Below are positions 1 through 7,657 of a DNA stretch of 64,000 nucleotides, piece by piece (the stretch's first letter is position 1; the number at the start of each line of letters is the position of its first letter). Origin of the DNA: GCA-2687025 sp964473525. Its GTDB lineage: Bacteria > Poribacteria > WGA-4E > GCA-2687025. The stretch spans positions 248,001 to 312,000 of the forward strand of contig CAYYPK010000001.1 in NCBI GenBank assembly GCA_964473525.1, read 5' to 3'. The notes beneath the pieces are model-generated. The model was not told the DNA's origin, did no database searches, and worked only from the letters and a program-made list of their open reading frames with translations. The position numbers and the translations under genes are program-made.

Positions 1-113
1 CCAGGCCGTAGCCGGCGCGACCCCGTGGTTCTGGAGCCGCGCGGCGTGCTATATGTCTGCGGAGGGCAGGCGTGCGGCGGCCTTCGTACGCTGGCGTGGG
101 AGGATCGCGGCGG

Positions 114-1955
114 ATGGCGGACACGGGATCGAGCGACGCGACGTTGGTTACCGAACGAGCCGACGCGGAGTTGGCGGAGACGCGCCGAATCCTGGCCGCC
201 TACGAACGCATCGGCGCGACCGTCCTCGCGACACCTGACCTCGACGACATCCTCGACACGCACGCGCGGGAGATAGTGGCCGCCGGAGTCTTCCGTAGTC
301 TGATGTTCGCGCTGGTCGACCACGCTGGAGGGTATGTCGAGGTGCAGGCGGCGTGGTCGCGGGCGCGTGACGGCGCCGTGTGGAAGACCCCTCCTCTGCC
401 TGTCCGAGTGCGGTACGCCCTAGACGACCCGAACATCACGGCTGACGTGGTCCGAACGGGACGCATGCAAGTCGTGACCGGGTGGGACGAGCGGTTCGAC
501 GCCCGCATTGACCGCGCTGATAGCTACGACCCGGACAAGGTGGCTTACTTCATCCCCGTCAAGCGGGGAGATACGGTGCTCGCCGTCATGGCGACCGCCA
601 GTGATGTAGCGGACAGAGAGCTCACACTGGCGCGCATCGGCGCCATGTCCCCACTGCTCACGCAGGTGGCGGCCGCGCTTGATCACGCTCGAACGTACCA
701 GGAACTGCGCGCGTCTCACGAGACCCTACGCGCAGCGATCGAGGGCGCGCGATGCGTGGTGTGGCGGGCGGACGTCACGAGAAGCGGCGACGAGCTCAAC
801 TGGGAAATGGAGTCGATGGACGAGGAGGCGGCTCAGCGCCTCCTGCCGGTCGATATCGCCGAGGGGGAGACATGGCTCGACGGCGCCCATCGCGCGCGGG
901 ATCCTGAATACGGCGTCAGCATGGGCAAACTCGCCCACGAGACGCTGAAGTCGGGAGGTACCCACTACACGCACGAGTTTCCCGGTACGGATCGCGATGG
1001 CGACGAGCGCTGGGTGAAGGAGGATGTGTTCGTTCACGCTCGCGGCGAGGGGCGATGGTGGGTGACCGGCGTCCTCACGGACGTCACCGACCGCAGGCGG
1101 CGTGAGGATGAAGTGAGAACGCAGAACGAACAGCTCGAGGAGCGCGTGCGGAAGCGTACTGCTGAGCTGGACCAGGCCAACGCCGACCTTCGCCGCGAGC
1201 TGACGGAACACACGCGCACGGCAAGCGAGCTGCAGCGCGCCGAGAGTGAACGCACCGCCCTGCTGCATCGCATCCTCGCCGTGCAAGACGAAGAGCGCGC
1301 GCGGATCGCCAGGGAGCTGCACGACCAGACGGGCCAGGCGCTAGGGTCGCTGCTGGTGGGCCTGCGGGTCGTCGAGGACGCCGCCAGTCTGGACGACGCG
1401 CACTCCAAGCTGCGAACGCTGCGCCAGGCAGCAAACGAAGCGTTGGAGCAGGTCCGCACCCTGTCCTTCGAGCTACGACCCGCCCCGGTCGAGCATTTCG
1501 GCGTGGCCGCGGCGTTGCGGCGCGATGTCGAGACGCTTGCAGAGCAGGTCGGCGCGCGCGCCGACTTCTACGCGGATCGCGGCGACGGGTACGACCTCGC
1601 GGACGAGGTCGAAGGCGCGCTGTACCGCGTTGTGTACGCGGCCCTCACCAACGTCGTCCGCCACGCGAAGGCGGCCAACATCAGCGTCGTCCTGCGACAG
1701 CGCGAAGGCCGGCTGCACGCGCTAATAGAGGACGACGGCGTGGGGTTCGACGTGGACGCCGTCGCGAGTGGCCCGGTCGAGGGGCGGTTCGGACTGCTGG
1801 CGATGGAGGAACGCCTCAGACCCGTGCGAGGAAACCTGAACGTCGAATCGGCTCCCGGATCAGGGGCGACGATATATGTCGACGTTCCCTTGGCGTCGGA
1901 CCACGGCTTCGGCTGGCGCCACGCCGCCAGCGAGCAACCCAAGCCGCGCGCGTAG
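114..1955 (+). CDS. Sensor histidine kinase, GAF-PAS-HisKA_3-HATPase, cytosolic
   Basis: A 613-residue two-component sensor kinase. There is no signal peptide or membrane segment, so it should act in the cytoplasm. An N-terminal GAF-like domain (about residues 25-185) is followed by a PAS-like domain (about 215-340), a charged coiled coil (about 340-395) and a HisKA_3 dimerisation helix with phospho-acceptor His403 in the context RELHDQTGQ. The C-terminal HATPase domain has its N-box near Asn513 (TNVVRHA) and a G-box reading EDDGVGF. I chose ATG 114 because GGGAGG lies 10 bases upstream; an upstream in-frame ATG at 72 lacks one. HisKA_3 kinases normally signal to NarL/LuxR-type regulators, but none is encoded nearby. 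The ligand is unknown. Confidence 0.9.
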   Translation: MADTGSSDATLVTERADAELAETRRILAAYERIGATVLATPDLDDILDTHAREIVAAGVFRSLMFALVDHAGGYVEVQAAWSRARDGAVWKTPPLPVRVRYALDDPNITADVVRTGRMQVVTGWDERFDARIDRADSYDPDKVAYFIPVKRGDTVLAVMATASDVADRELTLARIGAMSPLLTQVAAALDHARTYQELRASHETLRAAIEGARCVVWRADVTRSGDELNWEMESMDEEAAQRLLPVDIAEGETWLDGAHRARDPEYGVSMGKLAHETLKSGGTHYTHEFPGTDRDGDERWVKEDVFVHARGEGRWWVTGVLTDVTDRRRREDEVRTQNEQLEERVRKRTAELDQANADLRRELTEHTRTASELQRAESERTALLHRILAVQDEERARIARELHDQTGQALGSLLVGLRVVEDAASLDDAHSKLRTLRQAANEALEQVRTLSFELRPAPVEHFGVAAALRRDVETLAEQVGARADFYADRGDGYDLADEVEGALYRVVYAALTNVVRHAKAANISVVLRQREGRLHALIEDDGVGFDVDAVASGPVEGRFGLLAMEERLRPVRGNLNVESAPGSGATIYVDVPLASDHGFGWRHAASEQPKPRA

Positions 1956-1985
1956 ACGGGTCATCGGACGGGTCGCGCGCCGAGC

Positions 1986-2014
1986 TTGACACGGCTGTGT
2001 ACATCCTGTATAAG
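1986..2014 (+). promoter_or_regulatory. Near-consensus sigma-70 promoter upstream of the tandem small-protein array
   Basis: TTGACA at 1986-1991 and TATAAG at 2009-2014 are separated by exactly 17 bases. This is the best -35/-10 pair I found in the window. It lies about 135 bases before the first ATG of the array at 2149, leaving a long 5' leader in which I see no clear riboswitch. All seven copies run in the same direction with short gaps, so one transcript could cover them. Confidence 0.7.
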
Positions 2015-2148
2015 ATAGGCACGCGCTAACGGGCGCGTCCCGCCCGCGGGTAGAACTGAGTTCACCGTTCCGATGTTCGCGACGACATTGCGAAGCCATC
2101 TTTCAGCCTGAATCACGCGGGCACAGGCGACCACGAAAGAGGCTTGCT

Positions 2149-2886
2149 ATGCCTGCCCTGCCCGAGCGCCCCTGTCTGCGCCAACTACGAAACCAGGCCA
2201 AGGATCTGCTCAGAGCCCTGCGCGCCGACGCGCCGGACGCGCGGCGTCGCGTCGCTGTGTACTCGGCGGGATCTCGGGCGAGCCCTCCCAAACAGCTCAG
2301 ACTCACCGACGTCCAGCGCGTCATCGCGGGTGAGTACGGATTCGACAGCTGGGCCGGCCTGAAGCTGCACGTCGAGACGCTGCCCCAGGACGACGACCGC
2401 GCGCGTCCTGCGAACAGCGTTGGCTCCGATGAAGAGGCCGCCGAAGCCGTCAACACGCAGGCGTCGCCACTGGCGGAAGGCATCAGCGCGTTTCCGCCGG
2501 CCGCGGGCTGGGCATGGAGCGTCGCGCCCGCGGCGTGCGAAGGTCGCGTCAGCCACATGTTCGCGACCCCCGGCGCCGTGGTTCACGTGACCCCCGTGGC
2601 TGGAGTCGCCACGCGCGGCAATCCTGGGGCGATGCCCTCCCTACGTGTCTACATCGCGCTAGGCGGCGCCACTGAGGACGTGCCGCCGGAGTTGCGCCCC
2701 GTCTTCTACGACCAGGACGGAGCCCGCCATGCGCTGCGCAGCGGAGGAGGGCGCAGCGGGCCGTCGCCGAACGGCTGGTCGGCTCACCGTGGGTTCGACC
2801 TGCGTCACGAGATGCTTGCGTTGGCAGACGTGGCCCTCATGGGCATCGAGGCAAAGCTGTCGACCGACGATGAGCCGCGCCAGTAA
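2149..2886 (+). CDS. Array protein A: DNA-adjacent-type N-terminal helical domain fused to the array domain
   Basis: A 245-residue cytosolic protein of unknown function. Residues 1-82 resemble the N-terminal region often found before ankyrin or other repeats in Planctomycetes and Acidobacteria, with the signatures LRNQAKDLLR and VIAGEYGFDSW. The same module opens the protein at 38370. Residues 110-245 form the array domain: a PGW-like start (PPAAGWAWSVAP), a VYIALGG strand, RPVFYDQDGARHAL and a closing DVALMGIE. Its closest relative in the array is copy E (4133); neither has the helical leader seen in the other copies. The start follows a GAAAGAGG site. Function unknown; the label for the N-terminal module describes position, not a demonstrated DNA role. 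Confidence 0.75.
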   Translation: MPALPERPCLRQLRNQAKDLLRALRADAPDARRRVAVYSAGSRASPPKQLRLTDVQRVIAGEYGFDSWAGLKLHVETLPQDDDRARPANSVGSDEEAAEAVNTQASPLAEGISAFPPAAGWAWSVAPAACEGRVSHMFATPGAVVHVTPVAGVATRGNPGAMPSLRVYIALGGATEDVPPELRPVFYDQDGARHALRSGGGRSGPSPNGWSAHRGFDLRHEMLALADVALMGIEAKLSTDDEPRQ

Positions 2887-2916
2887 CGGGCCACGCCACA
2901 CGGAGGGCAGGGCAGC

Positions 2917-3354
2917 ATGACGAACAGAGAACACCACCGACCGTCCTTCACGGACACGCTCAGCCGCGTGGAGGCACTGGAGAAGGCTCTGGAGGCGATG
3001 TTCGAGCCGTCGCCTGGATGGGTATGGCAGCGCAAACCGTCGGAGCATGTGTCGGGCCGCGCGACGTTGTGCCGACCCACGGGGCCCGGCGACGGCGAGT
3101 GGGAGCCCTACTACGCCGTATACGTCAGCCAGGGAGGAGGCGCCGGCGACCGCCCCACGCAACGCCGGCCCGTCGCGTACGACCGAGACGGACACCGGTA
3201 CATCCTCTCCAAGGCCGAGGAGGGGCGCTCCGAGCCGCGTGACTCAGGAGGCTGGGCGCAGGCGACGCTGTTCTGGATGGAGCCTGACAGACTGGCGCCC
3301 GACCAGGTCGCCTTCGTCGGCATCGAGGAGCGGCCGGACGACTCCGATGGCTGA
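2917..3354 (+). CDS. Array protein B, unknown function
   Basis: A 145-residue soluble protein without signal peptide. It shows the type II layout of the array: a short helix (TLSRVEALEKALEAMFEP), then PGWVW, the strand YYAVYVSQGG, RPVAYDRDGHRYIL, a glycine/tryptophan stretch (DSGGW) and the closing motif DQVAFVGIEER. GGAGGG stands before the ATG. It begins 30 bases after copy A. I do not recognise the family. Tandem, divergent, small cytosolic paralogues occur in immunity-gene arrays and in lineage-specific expansions, but no toxin gene is visible here. Confidence 0.75.
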   Translation: MTNREHHRPSFTDTLSRVEALEKALEAMFEPSPGWVWQRKPSEHVSGRATLCRPTGPGDGEWEPYYAVYVSQGGGAGDRPTQRRPVAYDRDGHRYILSKAEEGRSEPRDSGGWAQATLFWMEPDRLAPDQVAFVGIEERPDDSDG

Positions 3355-3438
3355 TTGGCCAAGGGCGAGCGTCCGCAGGCCGAGCCGAAAGGGAATCAAG
3401 GCATCGGGAAGCTCAACGCACAGATGGGAGCACGCTAC

Positions 3439-3546
3439 ATGACGACCGACACGGCCGCCGCTTCATTCGGCGGCACGCTACGCGAGCTGGAGGAGGCGCG
3501 CGAGACGCTCGTGGCGATGTTCGCGGCCGATCCCGGTTGGGAGTAG
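3439..3546 (+). pseudogene. Array copy C, truncated after the PGWE motif
   Basis: A 35-codon remnant with a normal start (ATG 3439, GGGAG upstream). It has the type II helix (TLRELEEARETLVAMF) and stops with TAG at 3544 immediately after DPGWE. Intact copies continue with Trp and about 100 more residues. The next copy begins 43 bases later, so the body was lost by deletion rather than by a single nonsense change. It may still be translated as a short helical peptide. Confidence 0.7.
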
Positions 3547-3589
3547 CTGTATGGGACAGCAGGATCGCCACAGCATGGAGGAACACAGG

Positions 3590-4063
3590 ATGGATAGGGA
3601 ACGCTCGTCGCCGGCCGGCGGCTCCTTCGCCGACACGCTCTCGCAGCTTGAGCAGGCCCGCGAGGAGCTGAAGCACATGTTCGAGCCCGCCCCAGGATGG
3701 GAGTGGCACAGCCCACCGGGGAAGGCGATGTTCGACGGCGTCAGCGCGGGGCAGGGCGTCGTGACACAGGGATTCATGGTGGCCGGCGACAGGTCGCCAG
3801 GTGGCGGAAGAGGCGAGCCACATGTAGGTGTGTCGATCTCTCACGTTAGGGACGAGGACGATGAGGAACGAGAGTACCGGCCGGTGGCGTACGACAGGGA
3901 CGGCGAGCGGTACGTCTTCGCTGGCAAGCACGCCGGAAGCACCAGCGCCAGTCAGGGCACTCGGCTCAGCGTCGCTCTCTTCCGTCTAGCCGCGCGCGAT
4001 CTGCCGGCGGCCGACGTCGCCTTCGTGGGCGTCGAGACGCGCGAGCGGCCTGCCGATGAGTGA
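3590..4063 (+). CDS. Array protein D, unknown function
   Basis: A 157-residue type II copy. It has the helix TLSQLEQAREELKHMFEP, then PGWEW, a longer and more charged middle (DEDDEER), RPVAYDRDGERYVF and the closing DVAFVGVE. ATG 3590 is preferred over in-frame starts at 3551 and 3575 because GGAGGA precedes it at normal spacing. It is soluble and has no signal peptide. It is closest to copies B, F and G. Confidence 0.75.
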   Translation: MDRERSSPAGGSFADTLSQLEQAREELKHMFEPAPGWEWHSPPGKAMFDGVSAGQGVVTQGFMVAGDRSPGGGRGEPHVGVSISHVRDEDDEEREYRPVAYDRDGERYVFAGKHAGSTSASQGTRLSVALFRLAARDLPAADVAFVGVETRERPADE

Positions 4064-4132
4064 TCCGGGCGACGACCGGAAGCAACACTGTGGCCCAGAG
4101 CGACGACGGAACATCAGACTAGGACAGACACT

Positions 4133-4525
4133 ATGGCTACGCACGCATTCCCGCCCGCCGATGGATGGCAGTGGCACATCGCTCCCGCCGAGTGCGACGG
4201 TCGCGCGACGGCAGTCACAGCCTCGGACGGGGTCGTCGCGCACGTCATGCCTGGGCAGCTCCCTCTGGGAGCGGACGGCGCCGTAGCGCCGCCTGTGGCG
4301 GTCTACATCGCCCAGGGCGGGGGCGAGGGTTACACGAAGCGAGAGCTGCGCCCCGTCTGCTACGGCCGCGATGGCGAGCGACACGCACTCAGCAGCGGGT
4401 GTGGCGGCAGCGGCAAGGGCGCCGGATTCAGCGGATTCCATGTCGAGCCGGACGCCTTGCACATCGACGCTGTGGCGTTCCTGGGCATAGAGGTGAAGGT
4501 CTCGGGCGGTGCCGATGTTGAATAG
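4133..4525 (+). CDS. Array protein E, type I copy, unknown function
   Basis: A 130-residue protein that lacks the N-terminal helix of type II copies and starts directly at the FPPADGWQWHIAP motif, as copy A does after its leader module. It keeps VYIAQGG, RPVCYGRDGERHAL and the closing DAVAFLGIE. An AGGA site precedes the ATG. A and E therefore form a subfamily that alternates with the type II copies along the array. It probably arose by duplication of the A domain without the leader. Function unknown. Confidence 0.75.
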   Translation: MATHAFPPADGWQWHIAPAECDGRATAVTASDGVVAHVMPGQLPLGADGAVAPPVAVYIAQGGGEGYTKRELRPVCYGRDGERHALSSGCGGSGKGAGFSGFHVEPDALHIDAVAFLGIEVKVSGGADVE

Positions 4526-4550
4526 AGCCGCGCAGTCGCAGGAGAGCATC

Positions 4551-5015
4551 GTGACAGACACAGCTACGACGCAGACGCCGTTCGCGGCAACGTTACGACG
4601 TATCGAGGAACTCGAACGGCTCGTCGAGGAGACGCTGGCGCCAGAGGCGGGATGGAAGTGGTGGCGCGAGCCTTCCGACCGCATCGGCGGAATCCAGGGG
4701 CCGTCCCATGTGCTGACGCTGGGCTGGCCTCCCGAGGAGGACGGAGACGAGTGGGCCCCGTGCCTTGCCGTCTACGTCACGCAAGGCGGCGAGGAAGGCG
4801 TGGCGCCAGCCGACCGACGGGCCGTGGCCTTCGACAGGGAGGGCGTCCGTTACGTCTTTGAGGGCTGCATTCACGGGCGTGCCGACCGTGAAGACTCCGG
4901 CGGGTGGGTCGAGGCTCGGTTGTTCCGCTTGCCGCCAGAGACGCTCGCCCGCGCAGACGTTGCGTACGTCGGCATTGAGGAGAAGCTGGGGGCTGCCGGC
5001 AGCACGGACGGCTGA
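4551..5015 (+). CDS. Array protein F, unknown function
   Basis: A 154-residue type II copy. The GTG at 4551 is chosen because AGGAGAG lies just upstream and the resulting N-terminus (MTDTATTQTPF) matches the MTN and MTTD starts of copies B and C; an in-frame GTG at 4509 would overlap copy E. Motifs in order are TLRRIEELERLVEETL, AGWKWW, LAVYVTQGGEEG, RRAVAFDREGVRYVF, DSGGW and DVAYVGIEEK. It is soluble, with unknown function. Confidence 0.75.
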   Translation: MTDTATTQTPFAATLRRIEELERLVEETLAPEAGWKWWREPSDRIGGIQGPSHVLTLGWPPEEDGDEWAPCLAVYVTQGGEEGVAPADRRAVAFDREGVRYVFEGCIHGRADREDSGGWVEARLFRLPPETLARADVAYVGIEEKLGAAGSTDG

Positions 5016-5079
5016 CGTACCACGCACAGGAGCAGGCGGGCGTTCGCGGCCCGTCGCACGACGGAGAGGGAGCCACGGA

Positions 5080-5547
5080 ATGAGTGACAGACAGGCCTTC
5101 AGCGATGCGCTTGATGAGCTTGAGACCGCGCGCGCGGACCTAGAGGGGATGCTCGATCCCGCGCCGGGATGGGAGTGGGCGCACGAGCCCCGCCGCAATC
5201 GCGGCAGCTGCGCCGCGGCAGGCGGCGTCGTGGCGAATACACTGCGGACCGCAGGGCGTGAGGGGCCAGACGGCGTGCCTGGCCCAGCCGGCCTGGCGAT
5301 CACAATCGCGCAGGGGGGATCCAGATCCACGTGTGCCCGGAAGTGCCGCCCCGTCGCCTATGATCGGGACGGGCGTCGGTACGTGTTCCAGGGCGGATCC
5401 AGCTGCAGCATAGGCTCAAACGAAGAGGACTACTGGGTCAGCGGTGGATCACACCGCCTGCACGGGGATGTCCTGCGTGAGGAGGACATAGCCTTCCTTG
5501 GCATTGAGATCGAGGAACGGAAGGCCGATGCCGACGGCCCGGCGTGA
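5080..5547 (+). CDS. Array protein G, last copy, unknown function
   Basis: A 155-residue type II copy with helix ALDELETARADLEGMLDP, PGWEW, LAITIAQGG, RPVAYDRDGRRYVF and the closing DIAFLGIEIEER. ATG 5080 follows GGAGAGGGAG. The strand motif before the glycines is more divergent than in B or F. I see no clear terminator directly after it, and the next gene begins 82 bases on. Confidence 0.75.
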   Translation: MSDRQAFSDALDELETARADLEGMLDPAPGWEWAHEPRRNRGSCAAAGGVVANTLRTAGREGPDGVPGPAGLAITIAQGGSRSTCARKCRPVAYDRDGRRYVFQGGSSCSIGSNEEDYWVSGGSHRLHGDVLREEDIAFLGIEIEERKADADGPA

Positions 5548-5629
5548 CGTCGCTGGCCACCAGTCGCGTGCGCGCCGCTTCTGACGATGCGACAATCGTG
5601 GCGTTGTCACACCGTTGGAGACCGCGCTC

Positions 5630-6724
5630 ATGCGTCGACTCGCTGCCACGTGCCTGGCCATACTACTGCTGGTGACCGGTCGGTCGGTCTCCGCCGAGGG
5701 CGCCCGTTCTTTCAGGATGGGCTTCACGCCGTTCCCGTACGACATCACGACGGAGGCCGTCGAGGACACGAGGGCGTTTCTCCGTGAGAACGCGGACATC
5801 ATCGCCTTCCACATGGAGAGCGTCCCGTGGACGGAGGCGCTCAGCGGCGAGCCGTTTCGCGACGGCCTCATGGCGGACTGGGAATACAAGCGCGCCATCA
5901 TGCCTGAGGGGGCGCACACGTACGTTGCGGTTTCACCCGGCCGTGATGGCTTGGGGAACTACTGGGGAGACGAAGAGAACCAGCCCGTGCCCGCTGGATT
6001 CGCGGGCAAGCCGTTCGACGACCCGGACGTGAAGACAGCCTTCACGAACTACGCCCTCCGCGCGGTGGAGTATTTCGAGCCGCAGTACCTCGCCATCGGG
6101 ATCGAGGTCAACGAACTCCACGACAAAGGCGCCGACACGTGGGACGCGTACGTCGCTCTGCACCGGCATGTGTACCACGCGGTGAAGGGGGAGTACCCAG
6201 ACCTGCCCGTGTTCGCGTCGTTCACGCTGCACAACATGATCGACTGGCAGGGAGCCCCGAACGAGGCCATGATCGCCGCCTTCGACGGCCTGATGCCGTA
6301 CTGCGACATGGTCGGCGTGAGCTTCTACCCGTTCGTCGGCGGGCTCTCGCCCCGCGTGGACGAGTCGTTCACGTGGCTGACGGAGCATTACGACGCGTTC
6401 GAGAAGCCCTATGTCGTCACCGAGACCGGCGAGGCAGCGGAGGAGCTGACGTTCCCATCCACGGGGCAGGTGATCGCGAACACCCCGGAGATGCAGCGCG
6501 CGTATTACGAACGGCTGCTCGCCCTGGCGCAGGAGCGCGAGTTCGCGTTCGTGATCTCGTTCCTCTACCGGGACTACGACGCGCTGTGGGAGAAGATCAA
6601 GGACGGCTCGCCAGAGTTCTTCATGGCATGGCGAGACTGCGGACTCGTGGATGAAGCTGGCGTGGATCGGCCCGCGCGTGCGGTGTGGGGGACGCACTAC
6701 TCGCGCCCGCTCGCGTCCCGCTAG
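5630..6724 (+). CDS. Secreted clan GH-A-like glycoside hydrolase
   Basis: A 364-residue exported protein with a clear signal peptide (about residues 1-22, ending SVSA). The body looks like a TIM-barrel glycosidase. A candidate acid/base Glu lies in GIEVNE (about Glu162), preceded by Asn as in clan GH-A, and a candidate nucleophile lies in VVTETGE (about Glu265). Between them are SFYPF and HNMIDW segments typical of barrel strands. It recalls GH53- or GH5-like proteins, but the family and substrate cannot be fixed by eye. ATG 5630 is preferred over an in-frame TTG at 5615 because it begins the signal peptide. Confidence 0.65.
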   Translation: MRRLAATCLAILLLVTGRSVSAEGARSFRMGFTPFPYDITTEAVEDTRAFLRENADIIAFHMESVPWTEALSGEPFRDGLMADWEYKRAIMPEGAHTYVAVSPGRDGLGNYWGDEENQPVPAGFAGKPFDDPDVKTAFTNYALRAVEYFEPQYLAIGIEVNELHDKGADTWDAYVALHRHVYHAVKGEYPDLPVFASFTLHNMIDWQGAPNEAMIAAFDGLMPYCDMVGVSFYPFVGGLSPRVDESFTWLTEHYDAFEKPYVVTETGEAAEELTFPSTGQVIANTPEMQRAYYERLLALAQEREFAFVISFLYRDYDALWEKIKDGSPEFFMAWRDCGLVDEAGVDRPARAVWGTHYSRPLASR

Positions 6725-6787
6725 CTGCGCAGGCGTGAGGCTCACGCTATACTGCGCTCGCCTCGCGACCATCTCCTGGAGACCTGT

Positions 6788-7609
6788 ATGGCCGTTCTGA
6801 CGCAAGCGCATCACGACCACTTCGACGAGTTCGGCTACATGCTGGTCGAAGACGCCGTGCCCACCGAGCTGTGCAGTCCCGTCGTGGACGCTATCTGGGC
6901 GTTCCTGGAGATGGACCCGGACGACCAGGAGACGTGGTACCGCCCGCCGCACAAGCCCGGCGCGGGCATGGTCGAGATGTACCAGCACCAGGCGATGTGG
7001 AACGTCTACCAGCACCCCAAGATTCAGCAGGTCTACTCGGAGATCTACGGCACCGAGAAGATATGGGTGCATCCTGACCGCGTGAACATGAAGCCTCCGC
7101 AGCACGCAGACTACCCAGAGTGGGACCACAAGGGCATGTTCCACTGGGACGCCGACGTGTCCAAGCTGCCGCTACGGTACGGCACGCAGGGGGTGCTCTA
7201 CCTGACGGACACGGCAGACAATCAGGGCTCCTTCGTGGCGTGGCCGGGCGCCCACAAGTCCCTCATCGACGAAGACAATCCGTGGGCTCCCGAGATCGAC
7301 CCGTCGAAGTTCGTGCAGATCCCCGCCAAGGCCGGCACGATGCTGATCTGGCATCGCGCGCTGCCGCACGGTAACGGTCGGAACACGTCGGACAAGCCGC
7401 GTCTGGCGCAGTACATGAACTTCTACCCAGTTCCCGACCCGATGAACGAGGAGCGGCGGCAGGAACGTATCAGCCTGTGGCGTGAGCGGCGCGCGCTCGG
7501 GCGTGGGCCGTGGCCGGGCGATCCGCGAGGTTGGGAAGCGAAGAACTACGGGCCTGCGGAGTTGACTCCCCTGGGGCGAAAGCTGCTTGGGCTAGACCTC
7601 TGGGAGTAG
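6788..7609 (+). CDS. Phytanoyl-CoA dioxygenase (PhyH) family oxygenase
   Basis: A 273-residue cytosolic non-haem Fe(II)/2-oxoglutarate dioxygenase. Metal ligands are visible as His119 and Asp121 in FHWDAD and His194 in LPHGNG; Arg205 in KPRLAQY fits the 2-oxoglutarate anchor. VAWPGAHKS is typical of bacterial PhyH proteins. The substrate cannot be inferred; family members hydroxylate varied small molecules. It is unlike the second PhyH at 16047, which has LHGG at the metal site. A TATACT box lies near 6749. Confidence 0.85.
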   Translation: MAVLTQAHHDHFDEFGYMLVEDAVPTELCSPVVDAIWAFLEMDPDDQETWYRPPHKPGAGMVEMYQHQAMWNVYQHPKIQQVYSEIYGTEKIWVHPDRVNMKPPQHADYPEWDHKGMFHWDADVSKLPLRYGTQGVLYLTDTADNQGSFVAWPGAHKSLIDEDNPWAPEIDPSKFVQIPAKAGTMLIWHRALPHGNGRNTSDKPRLAQYMNFYPVPDPMNEERRQERISLWRERRALGRGPWPGDPRGWEAKNYGPAELTPLGRKLLGLDLWE

Positions 7610-7657
7610 CGCATGGGGTCGAGATAGCCGGGGCCGTGTAGGTCGAAGCCGTCGCGT

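Noticed and set aside
8..276. Short open frames at the very start of the window
   Set aside because: They overlap the sensor kinase in other frames and have no ribosome site or recognisable domain.
2149..5547. CRISPR or satellite repeat as explanation of the array periodicity
   Set aside because: The repeats are gene-length, divergent at the nucleotide level and each has its own start and ribosome site.
5933..7144. 403-codon open frame on the minus strand
   Set aside because: It overlaps the glycosidase and PhyH genes on the other strand; high-GC codon bias creates such shadows.
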